From: Natrinema altunense
GTDB taxonomy: Archaea > Halobacteriota > Halobacteria > Halobacteriales > Natrialbaceae
Length of the DNA stretch: 64,000 nucleotides
Assembly: GCF_000731985.1 (NCBI RefSeq)
Contig: NZ_JNCS01000002.1
Location: 372,001 to 436,000, forward strand
Direction: 5' to 3'
Position numbers and translations under genes: made by a program
The notes under the pieces: generated by a model
The model's input: only the letters and a program-made list of their open reading frames with translations
What the model was told of the DNA's origin: nothing
Databases searched by the model: none
In this document: one piece after another, positions 51,570 through 60,472 of the stretch
Layout: each line of letters opens with the position of its first letter
How positions within the stretch are numbered: position 1 is the stretch's first letter

Positions 51570-52874
51570 ATGAACACGATCATCGCGAAACGCGTCGATT
51601 CCGGCACGGCCGACACGAGCGAGATTCGCGACCTGGCCCGGGCGGCGGGGTATACCGTCGTCGGCGAGGTCACGCAGTCCCGACGGGCCGATCCGGCCCT
51701 TCAGATCGGCGAGGGGAAAGCAGAGGAACTGGCCGCGCTCGCCGCGGAGACCGACGCGACGACCGTCGTCTTCGACAACCGGCTCGGCCCGTATCAGACG
51801 TACAACCTCGGACAGCTCCTGCCGGACGGCGTCGAGGTCATCGATCGGTTCACGCTGATCCTCGAGATTTTCGGCCAGCGCGCCCAGACGCGGAAGGCAC
51901 AGTTGCAGGTCGAACTGGCCGAACTCCGCTACGAACTCCCCCGTGCCGAGGCGAAGACGAGCCTCGCCAAGCGGGAGGAACACCCCGGCTTCATGGGGCT
52001 GGGCGAGTACGACGAGAGCCGCGAACGGGACATCAAAGCCCAGATCAGCCGGATCAAAGACGAACTCGAGCGAATCGAGCAGACCGAACAGCAGCGCCGG
52101 GAGCGCCGTCGGGACTCCGGGTTCGATCTGGTCGCGCTCGCGGGATACACCAACGCGGGGAAGTCGACCCTGTTGCGCCAGCTCGCGACCGATCTCGAGG
52201 TCGAGGAAAACGAGGAATTACATCCCGATCTGGATCCGACGGCCGAGTCCCAGGACAAGCTGTTCACGACGCTGGGGACGACGACGCGACGGGCGGCCAT
52301 CGACCGGCGGGACGTCCTGGTGACCGACACGGTCGGGTTCATCAGCGATCTCCCCCACTGGCTGGTCGAGTCGTTCAAGTCGACGCTGGACTCGGTCTAC
52401 CGGGCGGACCTGGTCTTGCTCGTCGTCGACGTCAGCGAGCCGGTCGACGAGATTCACGAGAAGCTGGTCACGTCCCACGACACACTCTACGAGCGCAACG
52501 AGGCCCCGATCGTGACCGTGTTGAACAAGATCGATCAGGTAAGCGACGAGGAACTCACCGACAAGCGCGAGGCCCTGTCGTCGCTCGCACCGAACCCGGT
52601 CACCGTCAGCGCCAAGGAGGGGCTCAACGTCGACGGCCTGCTCGAGCGGATCGATCGTGAACTGCCCGACTGGGAGGAAGAACGGCTCATGCTGCCGATG
52701 ACCGACGACACGATGAGCGTCGTCTCGTGGCTTCACGACAACGCGAGCGTCGACGACGTTACCTACGGCGACGAGGACGTGATCGTCTCCTTCGAGGCCC
52801 GGCCCGCGGTGATCTCGCAGGCGCGCTCGCGCGCGAGCGAGTTGCGAACGGCGGCGGCGGAATCGGCCTCGTAG
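51570..52874 (+). CDS. hflX: HflX-family GTPase
   Basis: This is a 434-residue protein. The HflX N-terminal domain (about 1-180) contains GKAEELAALAAETDATTVVFDNRL and RRERDIKAQISRIKDELE-like coiled-coil. The GTPase starts with G1 GYTNAGKS (residues 192-199). VTDTVGFISDLPHWLVESFKSTL is the HflX G3/switch II motif, and LNKID is G4. It acts on ribosomes, splitting or rescuing stalled subunits under stress in bacteria, and archaeal members are probably similar. The complete gene is in a single transcription unit. Confidence 0.94.
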   Translation: MNTIIAKRVDSGTADTSEIRDLARAAGYTVVGEVTQSRRADPALQIGEGKAEELAALAAETDATTVVFDNRLGPYQTYNLGQLLPDGVEVIDRFTLILEIFGQRAQTRKAQLQVELAELRYELPRAEAKTSLAKREEHPGFMGLGEYDESRERDIKAQISRIKDELERIEQTEQQRRERRRDSGFDLVALAGYTNAGKSTLLRQLATDLEVEENEELHPDLDPTAESQDKLFTTLGTTTRRAAIDRRDVLVTDTVGFISDLPHWLVESFKSTLDSVYRADLVLLVVDVSEPVDEIHEKLVTSHDTLYERNEAPIVTVLNKIDQVSDEELTDKREALSSLAPNPVTVSAKEGLNVDGLLERIDRELPDWEEERLMLPMTDDTMSVVSWLHDNASVDDVTYGDEDVIVSFEARPAVISQARSRASELRTAAAESAS

Positions 52875-52965
52875 GGAGCACACCCAGTCGCGGCGGCGCT
52901 TTTCTCCGAGCAAGATTGCAGGAGCCGTCTCTCGGGGCGATTGCGTCCGCCGTCGTGACCCGCAC

Positions 52966-52973
52966 TTATAAAT
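52966..52973 (+). promoter_or_regulatory. TATA box of first thiolase operon
   Basis: TTATAAAT lies about 24-31 nt before the ATG at 52997, a near-ideal archaeal TATA element for a leaderless operon. Confidence 0.65.
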
Positions 52974-52996
52974 CGATGTCTTGAGTCCGCTACGGT

Positions 52997-54154
52997 ATGG
53001 GACGTGTTGCAATCATCGGAGCCTCCATGACCCAGTTCGGGCAACGGGAGGGGGAGTGGATCCAAGACCTCCTCGCGGAGGCCGGAATCGAGTGTCTCGA
53101 GGACGCGGGTGTCGACGCCGACGACGTCGAACACCTGTACGTCTCGAACATGGCCAGTGGCGAGTTCGAAGGGCAGACGGGCGTTCCCAACGCCCTGGCC
53201 CACGACCTCGACGCGATGCCGGCGTACACCCAGCGCATCGACCAGACGAGTTCCAGTGGCGGTGCGGGGATCTACGCGGCCTGGCAGTCGGTCGCCAGCG
53301 GTGCCAGCGACATGACGATGCTCGTCGGCGGCGAGAAGATGACGCACAAGACGACCGGGGAAGCGACCGACGTCATCGCGTCGCTGACCCATCCCGCGGA
53401 GTACAAACACGGCGTCACGCTGCCCTCCTTCGCGGGCCTGACGGCACGCCACTACTTGGAGCGGTTCGACGCCCCCCGCGAGAGCCTCGGGAAGGTCGCG
53501 GTCAAGAACCACAAGAACGGCGTCGACAACCCTCACGCCCAGTTCCAGACGGAGGTCGACCTCGAGACGGTCCTGGAGTCCCCGATCGTCGCCGACCCGC
53601 TGCGGCTGTACGACTTCTGTCCGATCACGGACGGCTCCGCGGCGCTTATGCTCTGTCCGGAATCGATCGCGAAGGAGTACGCCGACGAGTACGCTGTCAT
53701 CACGGGGATCGACGGCGCGACGGATACCCACGTGGTCCACGAACGCGAGGACCCCACCGTCATGGGCGGCGTCGTCGAGAGCGGGAAGGGTGCGTACGAG
53801 ATGAGCGGATACGGACCCGACGACATCGACGTGGCCGAACTCCACGACATGTTCACCATCCTCGAGTTCCTGCAGATGGAAGGACTTGGCTTCGCCGAGC
53901 AGGGCGAGGCCTGGAAACGCGTCGAGGAGGGACACACGGAACGCGACGGCGAACTCCCGATCAACACCTCCGGTGGGCTCAAATCGAAGGGCCACCCGCT
54001 CGGGGCCAGCGGCGTAGCCCAGGGCGTCGAGATCTACGAACAACTCGTCGGCGAGGCCGGTCCCCGACAGGTCGACGCGGACGTGGGGCTGTGCTGTAAC
54101 GTCGGCGGCTTTGGTAACTGCGTGATTACGACCATCATGGAGGCTGCACAATGA
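52997..54154 (+). CDS. Haloarchaeal beta-ketothiolase alpha subunit (BktB-like), copy 1
   Basis: This is a 385-residue thiolase-superfamily protein. The normal nucleophile motif C-A-S-G-G is replaced by S-S-S-G-G (Ser85-Gly89) in QTSSSGGAG. The two catalytic His are in ELHDMF (His283) and SKGHPLGASG (His333). Haloarchaeal two-subunit beta-ketothiolases (BktB of Haloferax mediterranei) are known to use a Ser-His-His triad, so the enzyme is probably active. Reaction: condensation or cleavage of 3-ketoacyl-CoA. It is coupled to the small OB-fold subunit by a 4-nt overlap. The near-identical second pair lies 1.8 kb downstream. Confidence 0.88.
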   Translation: MGRVAIIGASMTQFGQREGEWIQDLLAEAGIECLEDAGVDADDVEHLYVSNMASGEFEGQTGVPNALAHDLDAMPAYTQRIDQTSSSGGAGIYAAWQSVASGASDMTMLVGGEKMTHKTTGEATDVIASLTHPAEYKHGVTLPSFAGLTARHYLERFDAPRESLGKVAVKNHKNGVDNPHAQFQTEVDLETVLESPIVADPLRLYDFCPITDGSAALMLCPESIAKEYADEYAVITGIDGATDTHVVHEREDPTVMGGVVESGKGAYEMSGYGPDDIDVAELHDMFTILEFLQMEGLGFAEQGEAWKRVEEGHTERDGELPINTSGGLKSKGHPLGASGVAQGVEIYEQLVGEAGPRQVDADVGLCCNVGGFGNCVITTIMEAAQ

Positions 54155-54510
54155 CTATGGAAGCGACGCGCTACGACGACGGCTCGATCACCTACCCCGG
54201 TCATCCACGCGGCCCGGGCGGCTCGGAACCGGTCGAAACGATCGACCTCAGCGAATACACTGCCGAGATCGTGACCTGGACGACCAGCACCGCGACGCCG
54301 CCCGGCGTCCGCGAACCCAACCACCTCGCGATCGTCGAGTTCGACGTGGAGGGCGAGTCCGTCCGCGCGATCGGCCAATTGACCACCGGCGACGTCGAGA
54401 CGGGCGACGAGGTACGGCCGGTCTACGTCGACGAACTCCGCGATCCCGGCGCGGGCATTCGAGAGCCCGAGAGTCAAGCGTGGGACGGCTACCGGTTCGA
54501 GCCAGTATAA
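54151..54510 (+). CDS. BktB-like thiolase beta subunit (OB-fold), copy 1
   Basis: This 119-residue protein corresponds to the DUF35-type OB-fold partner. The core reads LSEYTAEIVTWTTSTATPPG, HLAIVEFDV, VRAIGQLTTGDVETGDEVRPVYVDELR. The Cys pairs of the usual zinc-ribbon N-terminal half are absent. In archaeal thiolases the small subunit completes or stabilises the active enzyme and may bind CoA. Its ATG overlaps the thiolase stop. Co-function with the adjacent large subunit is well supported. Confidence 0.85.
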   Translation: MTMEATRYDDGSITYPGHPRGPGGSEPVETIDLSEYTAEIVTWTTSTATPPGVREPNHLAIVEFDVEGESVRAIGQLTTGDVETGDEVRPVYVDELRDPGAGIREPESQAWDGYRFEPV

Positions 54511-54715
54511 GCCGTCGCTGCTGCGCTGCAGTCGGGTTCCTCGAGTCCGCGGATAGCAGACCGCCGACCGGTGAAAACCGTTGTCCAGCTATCGCCGATG
54601 CCGTGTGTCCTCCTCCGCTCGTCGCCGACGGCCGTGTGTGCCGATTCCCGGGCCGTCTCTCGCGGAGGGAGATGGTTCCGTCTGTCGGATTCATTGAGTG
54701 GACTTTGACAGTATC

Positions 54716-54729
54716 TTTAAATTATAATT
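54716..54729 (+). promoter_or_regulatory. AT-rich TATA region of second thiolase operon
   Basis: TTTAAATTATAATT is unusually AT-rich here. It lies about 34-47 nt before the ATG at 54763. It differs from the first copy's promoter, so the two copies could be regulated separately. Confidence 0.5.
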
Positions 54730-54762
54730 CGTGGTCAGCAACCGGTAGAGGAATCACCAGAT

Positions 54763-55923
54763 ATGGAACGTGTTGCGATCATCGGTGCCTCGATGACCCA
54801 GTTCGGGCACCGCGAGGGCGAATGGATCACGGATCTCCTCGCGGCGGCCGGCAGCGACTGTCTCGAGGACGCGGGCGTCGATGCGAGCGATGTCGAGCAC
54901 CTGTACGTCTCGAACATGACCAGCGGCGAGTTCGAAGGACAGACGGGCGTGATGAACGCGCTGGTCCACGATATCGGTGCTATCCCGGCGTACACCCAGC
55001 GCGTCGATCAGACCAGTGCGAGCGGCGGTGCGGGAATCTACGCCGCCTGGCAGTCGATCGAAAGCGGGGCCAGCGACATGACATTGCTCGTCGGCGGCGA
55101 GAAGATGACACATCGATCGACGGCCGAGACGACCGACATCATCGCCTCGGTGACGCACCCGGTCGAGTACAATGCTGGCGTCACGCTGCCCTCCTTCGCG
55201 GGCCTGACGGCGCGCCACTACTTGGAGCGGTTCGACGCGCCCCGCGAGAGTCTCGGGAAGGTCGCGGTCAAAAATCACAAGAACGGCGTCGACAACCCTC
55301 ACGCCCAGTTCCGGAAGGAAGTCGACCTCGAGACGGTCCTGGAGTCACCGATCGTGGCCGATCCGCTGCGGCTGTACGACTTCTGTCCGATCACGGACGG
55401 CTCGGCAGCACTCCTGTTCTGTCCGGAATCCGTCGCCCGGGAGTACACCGACGACTACGCCGTCGTCACCGGCGTCGACGGGGCGACGGACACGCAGGTC
55501 GTCCACGAACGCGCGGACCCGACCGTCATGGACGGCGTCGTCGAGAGCGGCAACGGGGCCTACGAGATGAGCGGACTCGCGCCCGCGGACATCGACGTGG
55601 CCGAACTCCACGACATGTTCACCATCCTCGAGTTCCTGCAGATGGAGGGGCTTGGCTTCGCCGAGCAGGGTGAGGCCTGGAAACGCGTCGAGGACGGGGA
55701 CACCGAGCGAGACACCGGCGAGTTGCCGACCAATACCTCTGGCGGGCTCAAATCGAAGGGCCACCCGCTCGGAGCCAGCGGTGTCGCTCAGGGCGTCGAG
55801 ATCTACGAACAACTCGTCGGCGAGGCCGGTCCGCGGCAGGTCGACGCCGACGCGGGCCTGTGCTGTAACGTCGGCGGCTTCGGCAATTGCGTGATTACGA
55901 CCATCATGGAGGCTGCACGATGA
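54763..55923 (+). CDS. Haloarchaeal beta-ketothiolase alpha subunit (BktB-like), copy 2
   Basis: This 386-residue copy is visibly very close to the gene at 52997 along its full length. Again the Cys is replaced (QTSASGGAG, Ser85), and His283 and His334 are kept. It has one extra residue in DTERDTGELPTN. Differences cluster around residues 30-45, 60-80 and 120-145 (for example MTHRSTAETTDI against MTHKTTGEATDV), suggesting altered substrate chain-length preference or regulation. It is translationally coupled to its own small subunit. The duplication is probably old, because third codon positions have diverged. Confidence 0.88.
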   Translation: MERVAIIGASMTQFGHREGEWITDLLAAAGSDCLEDAGVDASDVEHLYVSNMTSGEFEGQTGVMNALVHDIGAIPAYTQRVDQTSASGGAGIYAAWQSIESGASDMTLLVGGEKMTHRSTAETTDIIASVTHPVEYNAGVTLPSFAGLTARHYLERFDAPRESLGKVAVKNHKNGVDNPHAQFRKEVDLETVLESPIVADPLRLYDFCPITDGSAALLFCPESVAREYTDDYAVVTGVDGATDTQVVHERADPTVMDGVVESGNGAYEMSGLAPADIDVAELHDMFTILEFLQMEGLGFAEQGEAWKRVEDGDTERDTGELPTNTSGGLKSKGHPLGASGVAQGVEIYEQLVGEAGPRQVDADAGLCCNVGGFGNCVITTIMEAAR

Positions 55924-56327
55924 CCATGGAAGCGACGCGCTACGACGACGGTACGATCACCTACCCCGGCCACCCGCGCGGTCCTGACGGCGCGGAGCCG
56001 GTCGAGACGATCGATCTCAGCGAGTACACCGCGGAGGTCGTGACCTGGACGACCAGCACCGCGACGCCGCCCGGCGTCCGCGAACCCAACCACCTCGCGA
56101 TCGTCGAGTTCGATGTCAGCGAGGCGTCCGACGACGCCTCGAGCAGCCGGACGCAGTCCGGCGACGACGGCGCGTCGGTCCGTGCGATCGGGCAACTAAC
56201 TACCGGCGATGTCGAGACGGGCGACGAGGTGCGGCCGGTGTACGTCGACGAACTCCGCGAACCCGGCGCGGGCATCAGAGAACCCGAAAGCCAGGCGTGG
56301 GACGGCTACCGGTTCGAGCCGCTCTGA
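55920..56327 (+). CDS. BktB-like thiolase beta subunit (OB-fold), copy 2
   Basis: This 135-residue protein is almost identical to the small subunit at 54151, except for a 16-residue Ser/Asp-rich insertion (starting SEASDDASSSRTQSGDDG) in the loop between the IVEFDV strand and VRAIGQL. The insertion is on the surface and probably harmless. The ATG overlaps the large-subunit stop. A longer in-frame start at 55887 lies inside the large-subunit gene and is rejected. Confidence 0.85.
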   Translation: MTMEATRYDDGTITYPGHPRGPDGAEPVETIDLSEYTAEVVTWTTSTATPPGVREPNHLAIVEFDVSEASDDASSSRTQSGDDGASVRAIGQLTTGDVETGDEVRPVYVDELREPGAGIREPESQAWDGYRFEPL

Positions 56328-56361
56328 TGGCCGTCGGGCCCACACACCCGCCACAGCGGAT

Positions 56362-57132
56362 TCAGGGTTCGTCGCTGCCGTCTTCCGCGCCGTCGGCCCC
56401 AGTGCCGGCATCGGAACCGTCCCCGTCCGATCCGTCGGCGTCGCCCTCGCTCGAGTCGGCCGCATTCGAGTCGCCGTCCTCGTCGTCGGCGTATTGATCC
56501 CGAAGCGTCTCGAGTTCGGCGTCGACGTCGACGGCGGAGTCGCGGCCGGGGTCGTCGTCACGGTCCGTTCCGTCTTCGGTCGGCGGACCGTCCTCGATAT
56601 CGATCGTCACTCCGCGTTCGGCCGCCGGTCGATCGGAGTCGGCGGTCGGTCCGGATCGTGACTCCCGTTCGGCGGCGTCCCGGAGGCGGCTGTCGACGTC
56701 GTCGCGGAGTTCCCGAGCCTCCGCGAGGAGGTCGCGAGCCTCCTCGTCGGCGGGGAGGCCGCCCTCGGAAGCGGCTCGCTGGAGTTCCGACAGTACGGAA
56801 TCGAGCTGTGAGAGCGTCGTACGGCGGAGTTCGCTCGCGCGCTCGCTCGTCGCGTCGGTGGCCGCCTCCGTTCGGTCCCGCGCCTCTTGCCCGGTTCGAA
56901 CGACTTTCAGGCTCCGCTGGAACGCCTCGAGCGCGCGGACGCTGGTCTCGAGGACGGCCAGAACGGCGGGAAGGGCGACTTCGTCGGTGAATCGCAGGAG
57001 TTCCCGCGGCGTCGGCGGGCGCAGCGGGGGCCGGCGACGCGAGCGCGGCCCCTCGAGTTCGTCTCGGAGCGCGTCGATCGTTCGCGCGAGTTCGCGAATC
57101 GCGTCGGCGAGTTCGTCGTCGGAATCGGCCAT
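56362..57132 (-). CDS. Coiled-coil protein with acidic disordered tail
   Basis: This is a 256-residue protein. Residues 1-160 are helical with coiled-coil character (DELADAIRELARTIDALRDELE, then LRRTTLSQLDSVLSELQRAAS). A short hydrophobic helix (LLRFTDEVALPAVLAVLETSVRAL) may associate with membrane or partner. Residues 165-256 are extremely Asp/Gly/Ser-rich and disordered. The layout is common among haloarchaea (membrane-remodelling or gas-vesicle-like accessory proteins look similar), but no family name is justified. The ATG at 57132 is the first Met. Confidence 0.72.
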   Translation of the reverse strand: MADSDDELADAIRELARTIDALRDELEGPRSRRRPPLRPPTPRELLRFTDEVALPAVLAVLETSVRALEAFQRSLKVVRTGQEARDRTEAATDATSERASELRRTTLSQLDSVLSELQRAASEGGLPADEEARDLLAEARELRDDVDSRLRDAAERESRSGPTADSDRPAAERGVTIDIEDGPPTEDGTDRDDDPGRDSAVDVDAELETLRDQYADDEDGDSNAADSSEGDADGSDGDGSDAGTGADGAEDGSDEP

Positions 57133-57267
57133 GTGCTCCCTACGGCCGCCGGTGTAAAAAACCGGCCGATCGGGACTATTCGATAGTAATGGCCAGACGT
57201 GATGTCCTTTTCCGCGTGACTCTCAGCCGCAATTTTTATCTCGATACCGTTTGACTGATCGAACGGA

Positions 57268-57927
57268 ATGGAAGACGAGCGAGGGGACGCCGTCCCGGAC
57301 TGTGCGACGTTCGCACGAACGCTCGGAACCCTCAAGCGGGAGGGAAGCAACATCTTACTCGTCGGTACGGCCAAGGGACCACACGAGACCGCCTGTCAGC
57401 AACTGCTCGGTGCAGCACGGGAGGACGCTCGATACCGCCTGTTCGTCACGGATGCGGACGACCACGTCGCACACGAAGGTGGCGCTGATCCCGGGATCGA
57501 ACGGGTCCGAACGATCGATTACTCGCAATCGGGGCTCGAGTCGCGGTCGGAATCGGACGGCGAGAGCGGGCAGCCGTCGCTGGGGACGCTCGGGATCGAG
57601 ATCGTCGAGACCATCGGCGAGTTCGACGACAGCGCCGACGGGCTCGCTCCGTCGGCGCTTCGCGTCTGCGTCGATTCGCTCGTGCCGCTGCTCCAGGAGT
57701 ACGACGCGGAAACGGTGTTCCGGCTGCTGCAGTTGACGACCTCGCGAGTCGATCAAGCGTGTGGCATGGGTCACTATCACTTACCGCTGGGCCCGGACCA
57801 CGACGCCGTCAACCTCCTCGAGCCGATGTTCGATGCGGTCGTGACGGTCCGATCCCGAAACGGAACCGACGAACAGCAGTGGTATCTCCGGGAGGCGGAC
57901 ACGACCACCGACTGGCTCGAGTTGTAG
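57268..57927 (+). CDS. RecA-like (DUF7504-type) protein with degenerate P-loop
   Basis: This is a 219-residue protein. The first strand and loop SNILLVGTAKGPHETACQQLL occupies the place of Walker A but lacks the Gly-Lys-Thr. A Walker-B-like strand (LRVCVDSLVPLL, near residue 137) and later strands FDAVVTVRSRNG fit the RecA fold. It is similar in architecture to the protein at 13646. It is probably a non-ATPase regulatory protein of the haloarchaeal signalling family. It lacks an operon partner. Confidence 0.7.
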   Translation: MEDERGDAVPDCATFARTLGTLKREGSNILLVGTAKGPHETACQQLLGAAREDARYRLFVTDADDHVAHEGGADPGIERVRTIDYSQSGLESRSESDGESGQPSLGTLGIEIVETIGEFDDSADGLAPSALRVCVDSLVPLLQEYDAETVFRLLQLTTSRVDQACGMGHYHLPLGPDHDAVNLLEPMFDAVVTVRSRNGTDEQQWYLREADTTTDWLEL

Positions 57928-58052
57928 GCAGCGTCGCTTCCGTTGCCGACGACGGCACTGGGGCGCTGGGCGCGTGTCGCCGACGGTGAGAGCCCACCAC
58001 TGCGTGACGACCGATCCAAGCGTTTTTACCCACCCCGTGCCCTCCAACTGGT

Positions 58053-58805
58053 GTGCGAATCGAGAACAGTTTCATCCCCGTCCGCGGGGTCGGGGAGACG
58101 ACCGAACGACGGCTCTGGGAACACGGCGTGACCCATTGGGACGAGTTCGACGGCAGCGTCGTCGGCTCGACTCTGGCTGACCGGATCGAGACGTTCATCG
58201 ACGAGGGTCGGGCCCACCTCGAGCGCGGAGACATCTCCGTCTTCGCGGAGGCGCTGCCGGCCTCGAGTCGCTGGCGCTGTTACGAGAACGTCAGCGACGA
58301 GACGTGCTTTCTGGACATCGAGACGACCGGGCTCGACGCGTCCACGAACGAGGTGACGACCGTCAGCCTCCATCGGAGCGGCGAGACGACGACCTTCGTC
58401 AAGGGCCGCGATCTCACGAGCGACCGCCTCGAGCGGGAACTCGCCGATGCGCCGCTGTTGGTCACGTTCAACGGCCAGCGATTCGACGTTCCCTTCCTCG
58501 AGACGTGTTTCGATATCGACGTGGACGTACCCCACGTCGACCTCATGTACCCCTGCAAGAAGGTGGGGCTGGACGGCGGGCTGAAAGCGATCGAGAAGGA
58601 CGTCGGAATCGATCGGGACAAGCCCGACCTCAGCGGACGCGACGCGGTGCGCCTCTGGCACGAGTACGAAGCCGGCGACGAGGCAGCCCTCGAGACGCTC
58701 GTCGAGTACAATCGGGCCGACACCCGCAACATGAAGCCGCTGATGGAGATCGTCGCGGATCGCCTCCACGAGACCGTCTTCGAGGCCGCGACGGCCGGCG
58801 ACTGA
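58053..58805 (+). CDS. RNase H-fold exonuclease (YprB-like)
   Basis: This is a 250-residue protein. An N-terminal helix-hairpin-helix-like region (IPVRGVGETTERRLWEHG) is followed by a DEDD-type RNase H-fold domain: FLDIETTGLDASTNEVTTVSL supplies Asp-Glu of motif I, LVTFNGQRFDVPFLE motif II, and YNRADTRNM motif III. This matches YprB/RNase_H_2 nucleases that degrade single-strand DNA or RNA. It starts with GTG at 58053. There is no membrane segment. Substrate is unknown; a DNA-repair role is inference. Confidence 0.85.
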   Translation: MRIENSFIPVRGVGETTERRLWEHGVTHWDEFDGSVVGSTLADRIETFIDEGRAHLERGDISVFAEALPASSRWRCYENVSDETCFLDIETTGLDASTNEVTTVSLHRSGETTTFVKGRDLTSDRLERELADAPLLVTFNGQRFDVPFLETCFDIDVDVPHVDLMYPCKKVGLDGGLKAIEKDVGIDRDKPDLSGRDAVRLWHEYEAGDEAALETLVEYNRADTRNMKPLMEIVADRLHETVFEAATAGD

Positions 58806-58889
58806 TCGGCCGAGAGGATCGACCGCCGCGCGGGTGCGACGGCGGTGAGCAATCAGCTATACGGCAGCCAGCGCACTATTCACTCGTAC

Positions 58890-59285
58890 ATGGACGACTA
58901 CAGCTACGAGACCGCCATCGACGTCCGACTCCGCGACATCGATTTCATGGGCCACGTCAACAACGCAACCTATGCGACGTACCTCGAGCAGGCCCGCGAG
59001 GCCTACTTTCGGGACGTGCTCGACGTCTCGTTGACCGAGACGAACACCGTTCTCGTGAGCCTCGAACTCGAGTATGCCCGCCCCATCAAGGCCGACGACG
59101 CCGTTACCGTCGCGCTCCGCGTGCCGGAACTCGGCGACTCGAGCCTGCCGATGGAGTACGAAATCCGTGCGAACGGCGAGCGCGCCGCGACGGCACGCAC
59201 CGTTCAGGTCCTCGCCGCGCCGGACGACGGCGGTTCACAGCCGCTACCGTCCGAATGGCGGCGACGGATCGAGCACCGGGAGTAG
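58890..59285 (+). CDS. Acyl-CoA thioesterase (4HBT hotdog fold)
   Basis: This 131-residue protein has the hotdog signature RLRDIDFMGHVNNATYATYLEQAREAYF, whose Asp is the catalytic residue of the 4-hydroxybenzoyl-CoA thioesterase class. The remaining strands (VLVSLELEYARPIKADDAV) follow. It hydrolyses acyl-CoA of unknown chain. The ATG at 58890 is preferred because the fold begins directly after. It could serve fatty-acid or aromatic degradation together with the thiolases. Confidence 0.88.
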   Translation: MDDYSYETAIDVRLRDIDFMGHVNNATYATYLEQAREAYFRDVLDVSLTETNTVLVSLELEYARPIKADDAVTVALRVPELGDSSLPMEYEIRANGERAATARTVQVLAAPDDGGSQPLPSEWRRRIEHRE

Positions 59286-59296
59286 CCATTCGTCGG

Positions 59297-59647
59297 CTAC
59301 CGCGTCTCGGGATCGGATACGTCGACATCGCCGTCGCTCGTGACGACGACCCGATAGCCACAGAAGGGGAACTCGACGCGGCCGACCGACCGCTCGTGGC
59401 CGTTCTCTCGCGTCGCAAAGAGCGCGTCCAGAGCTTCGGGGTTGACGACATCGTAGAGGGCTTCGTATTCCGGGGGCTCGAGATCGACGGGGTCGACACC
59501 CTCGCGCTCGGCGACGGCAGCGACTACGTCGAAACTGAGAGACTGCCGGTCTGTCGCGTTCGATCGATCGACTGAGAGTAGCATTGACCGGAGCCTTTCT
59601 TCGATCAGGTATAAATCCTCTGGCCCTAACTCGAGGTTGGCAACCAT
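59297..59647 (-). CDS. HalOD1 output domain protein
   Basis: This is a 116-residue protein. Residues 34-112 match the haloarchaeal HalOD1 output domain (SLSFDVVAAVAEREGVDPVDLEPP, then LYDVVNPEALDALF, GRVEFPFCGYRVVVTSDGDV). The first 33 residues form an extra helix. HalOD1 domains occur at the end of halobacterial response regulators, but here the domain is stand-alone. It is convergent with the thioesterase. Confidence 0.85.
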   Translation of the reverse strand: MVANLELGPEDLYLIEERLRSMLLSVDRSNATDRQSLSFDVVAAVAEREGVDPVDLEPPEYEALYDVVNPEALDALFATRENGHERSVGRVEFPFCGYRVVVTSDGDVDVSDPETR

Positions 59648-59833
59648 CTATGGTTAATCGTGGCCATATCTACTCAATGATGCACTAATTGGGTCCAGAA
59701 TAGTTACTAATTTTATTTCATTCACACATTCTAAAACTCTTCAGGGAGTGACAGTCACCACGCAATCACCGATTGCCGACAGGGGTGGCGTGGAATTCGC
59801 GGAAACTATCTCGAGGGCGATACGACGGGTGAC

Positions 59834-60466
59834 ATGTTCGGGAAGAGCTACTGGACGCTCCGGGACGTAGCACGGATCACGATGAATCCGTTTTCGAGCG
59901 GGCGGTCGACGGACGGGAGCGACAGCGAGGGGAGCTTCGATGCGCCCGGATCGTTCGTGCCCGAGCACGTGCCCGAGCCGGGGGCGTTCCTCGAGGGTCA
60001 CGACGTCCTCGAAGGCGAGGAGCACGTCGCCTTCCACGACGTGACTCGGGATCTGTTCGAGGAGCGGGGGGTCTACGACGCCACCTTCGGCTACAATCTG
60101 GCGCGGCTCAACCTCGACCGCCGACATCCCGAGGCGGGCTACCGGTACGCGGTCGACGCTGACGATCCGACCGTCCTCCGGGCGGAGTTCAGCCCCACGA
60201 CGGAGTTCTGTCCGCAAGCCGACGCGCTCGTCAAGGGCTCGTTTCGCGCCTGGAACGGCCTGAGCGATCGCCACGAGTACGATCTCGTCCGCGTCCGCGT
60301 CCGTCCGTCCCATCACCAGTCCGAGTCGCTCAACGGGACGCTCGAGTCCCTCGAAGCGCAGTACCTCGAGTCCGGCGAGGTCCCGGCCGAACCGGTCGGT
60401 AGCGGCCCCGGGACTGGAGCGAAAGGAGAGGACGGCGACGAGACGAGCGTTCAGTCGCCGTTCTGA
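59834..60466 (+). CDS. Uncharacterised protein upstream of polytopic membrane gene
   Basis: I do not recognise this 210-residue soluble protein. The core has TFGYNLARLNLDRRHPEAGYRYAV, FSPTTEFCPQADALVKGSFRAW and EYDLVRVRVRPSHHQSESLN; the CPQAD motif and downstream HHQ could bind metal. Both termini are disordered. It ends 6 nt before the next gene, and the two are likely an operon. No signal or membrane helix is present. Confidence 0.75.
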   Translation: MFGKSYWTLRDVARITMNPFSSGRSTDGSDSEGSFDAPGSFVPEHVPEPGAFLEGHDVLEGEEHVAFHDVTRDLFEERGVYDATFGYNLARLNLDRRHPEAGYRYAVDADDPTVLRAEFSPTTEFCPQADALVKGSFRAWNGLSDRHEYDLVRVRVRPSHHQSESLNGTLESLEAQYLESGEVPAEPVGSGPGTGAKGEDGDETSVQSPF

Positions 60467-60472
60467 TCGCGG

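Larger units (their letters stand above)
52997..56327 (+). repeat. Tandem duplication of a two-gene thiolase operon
   Basis: Units 52997-54510 and 54763-56327 have the same gene order, the same 4-nt overlap and closely similar sequence. The intervening 252 bp and the upstream promoters do not resemble each other. Confidence 0.85.
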
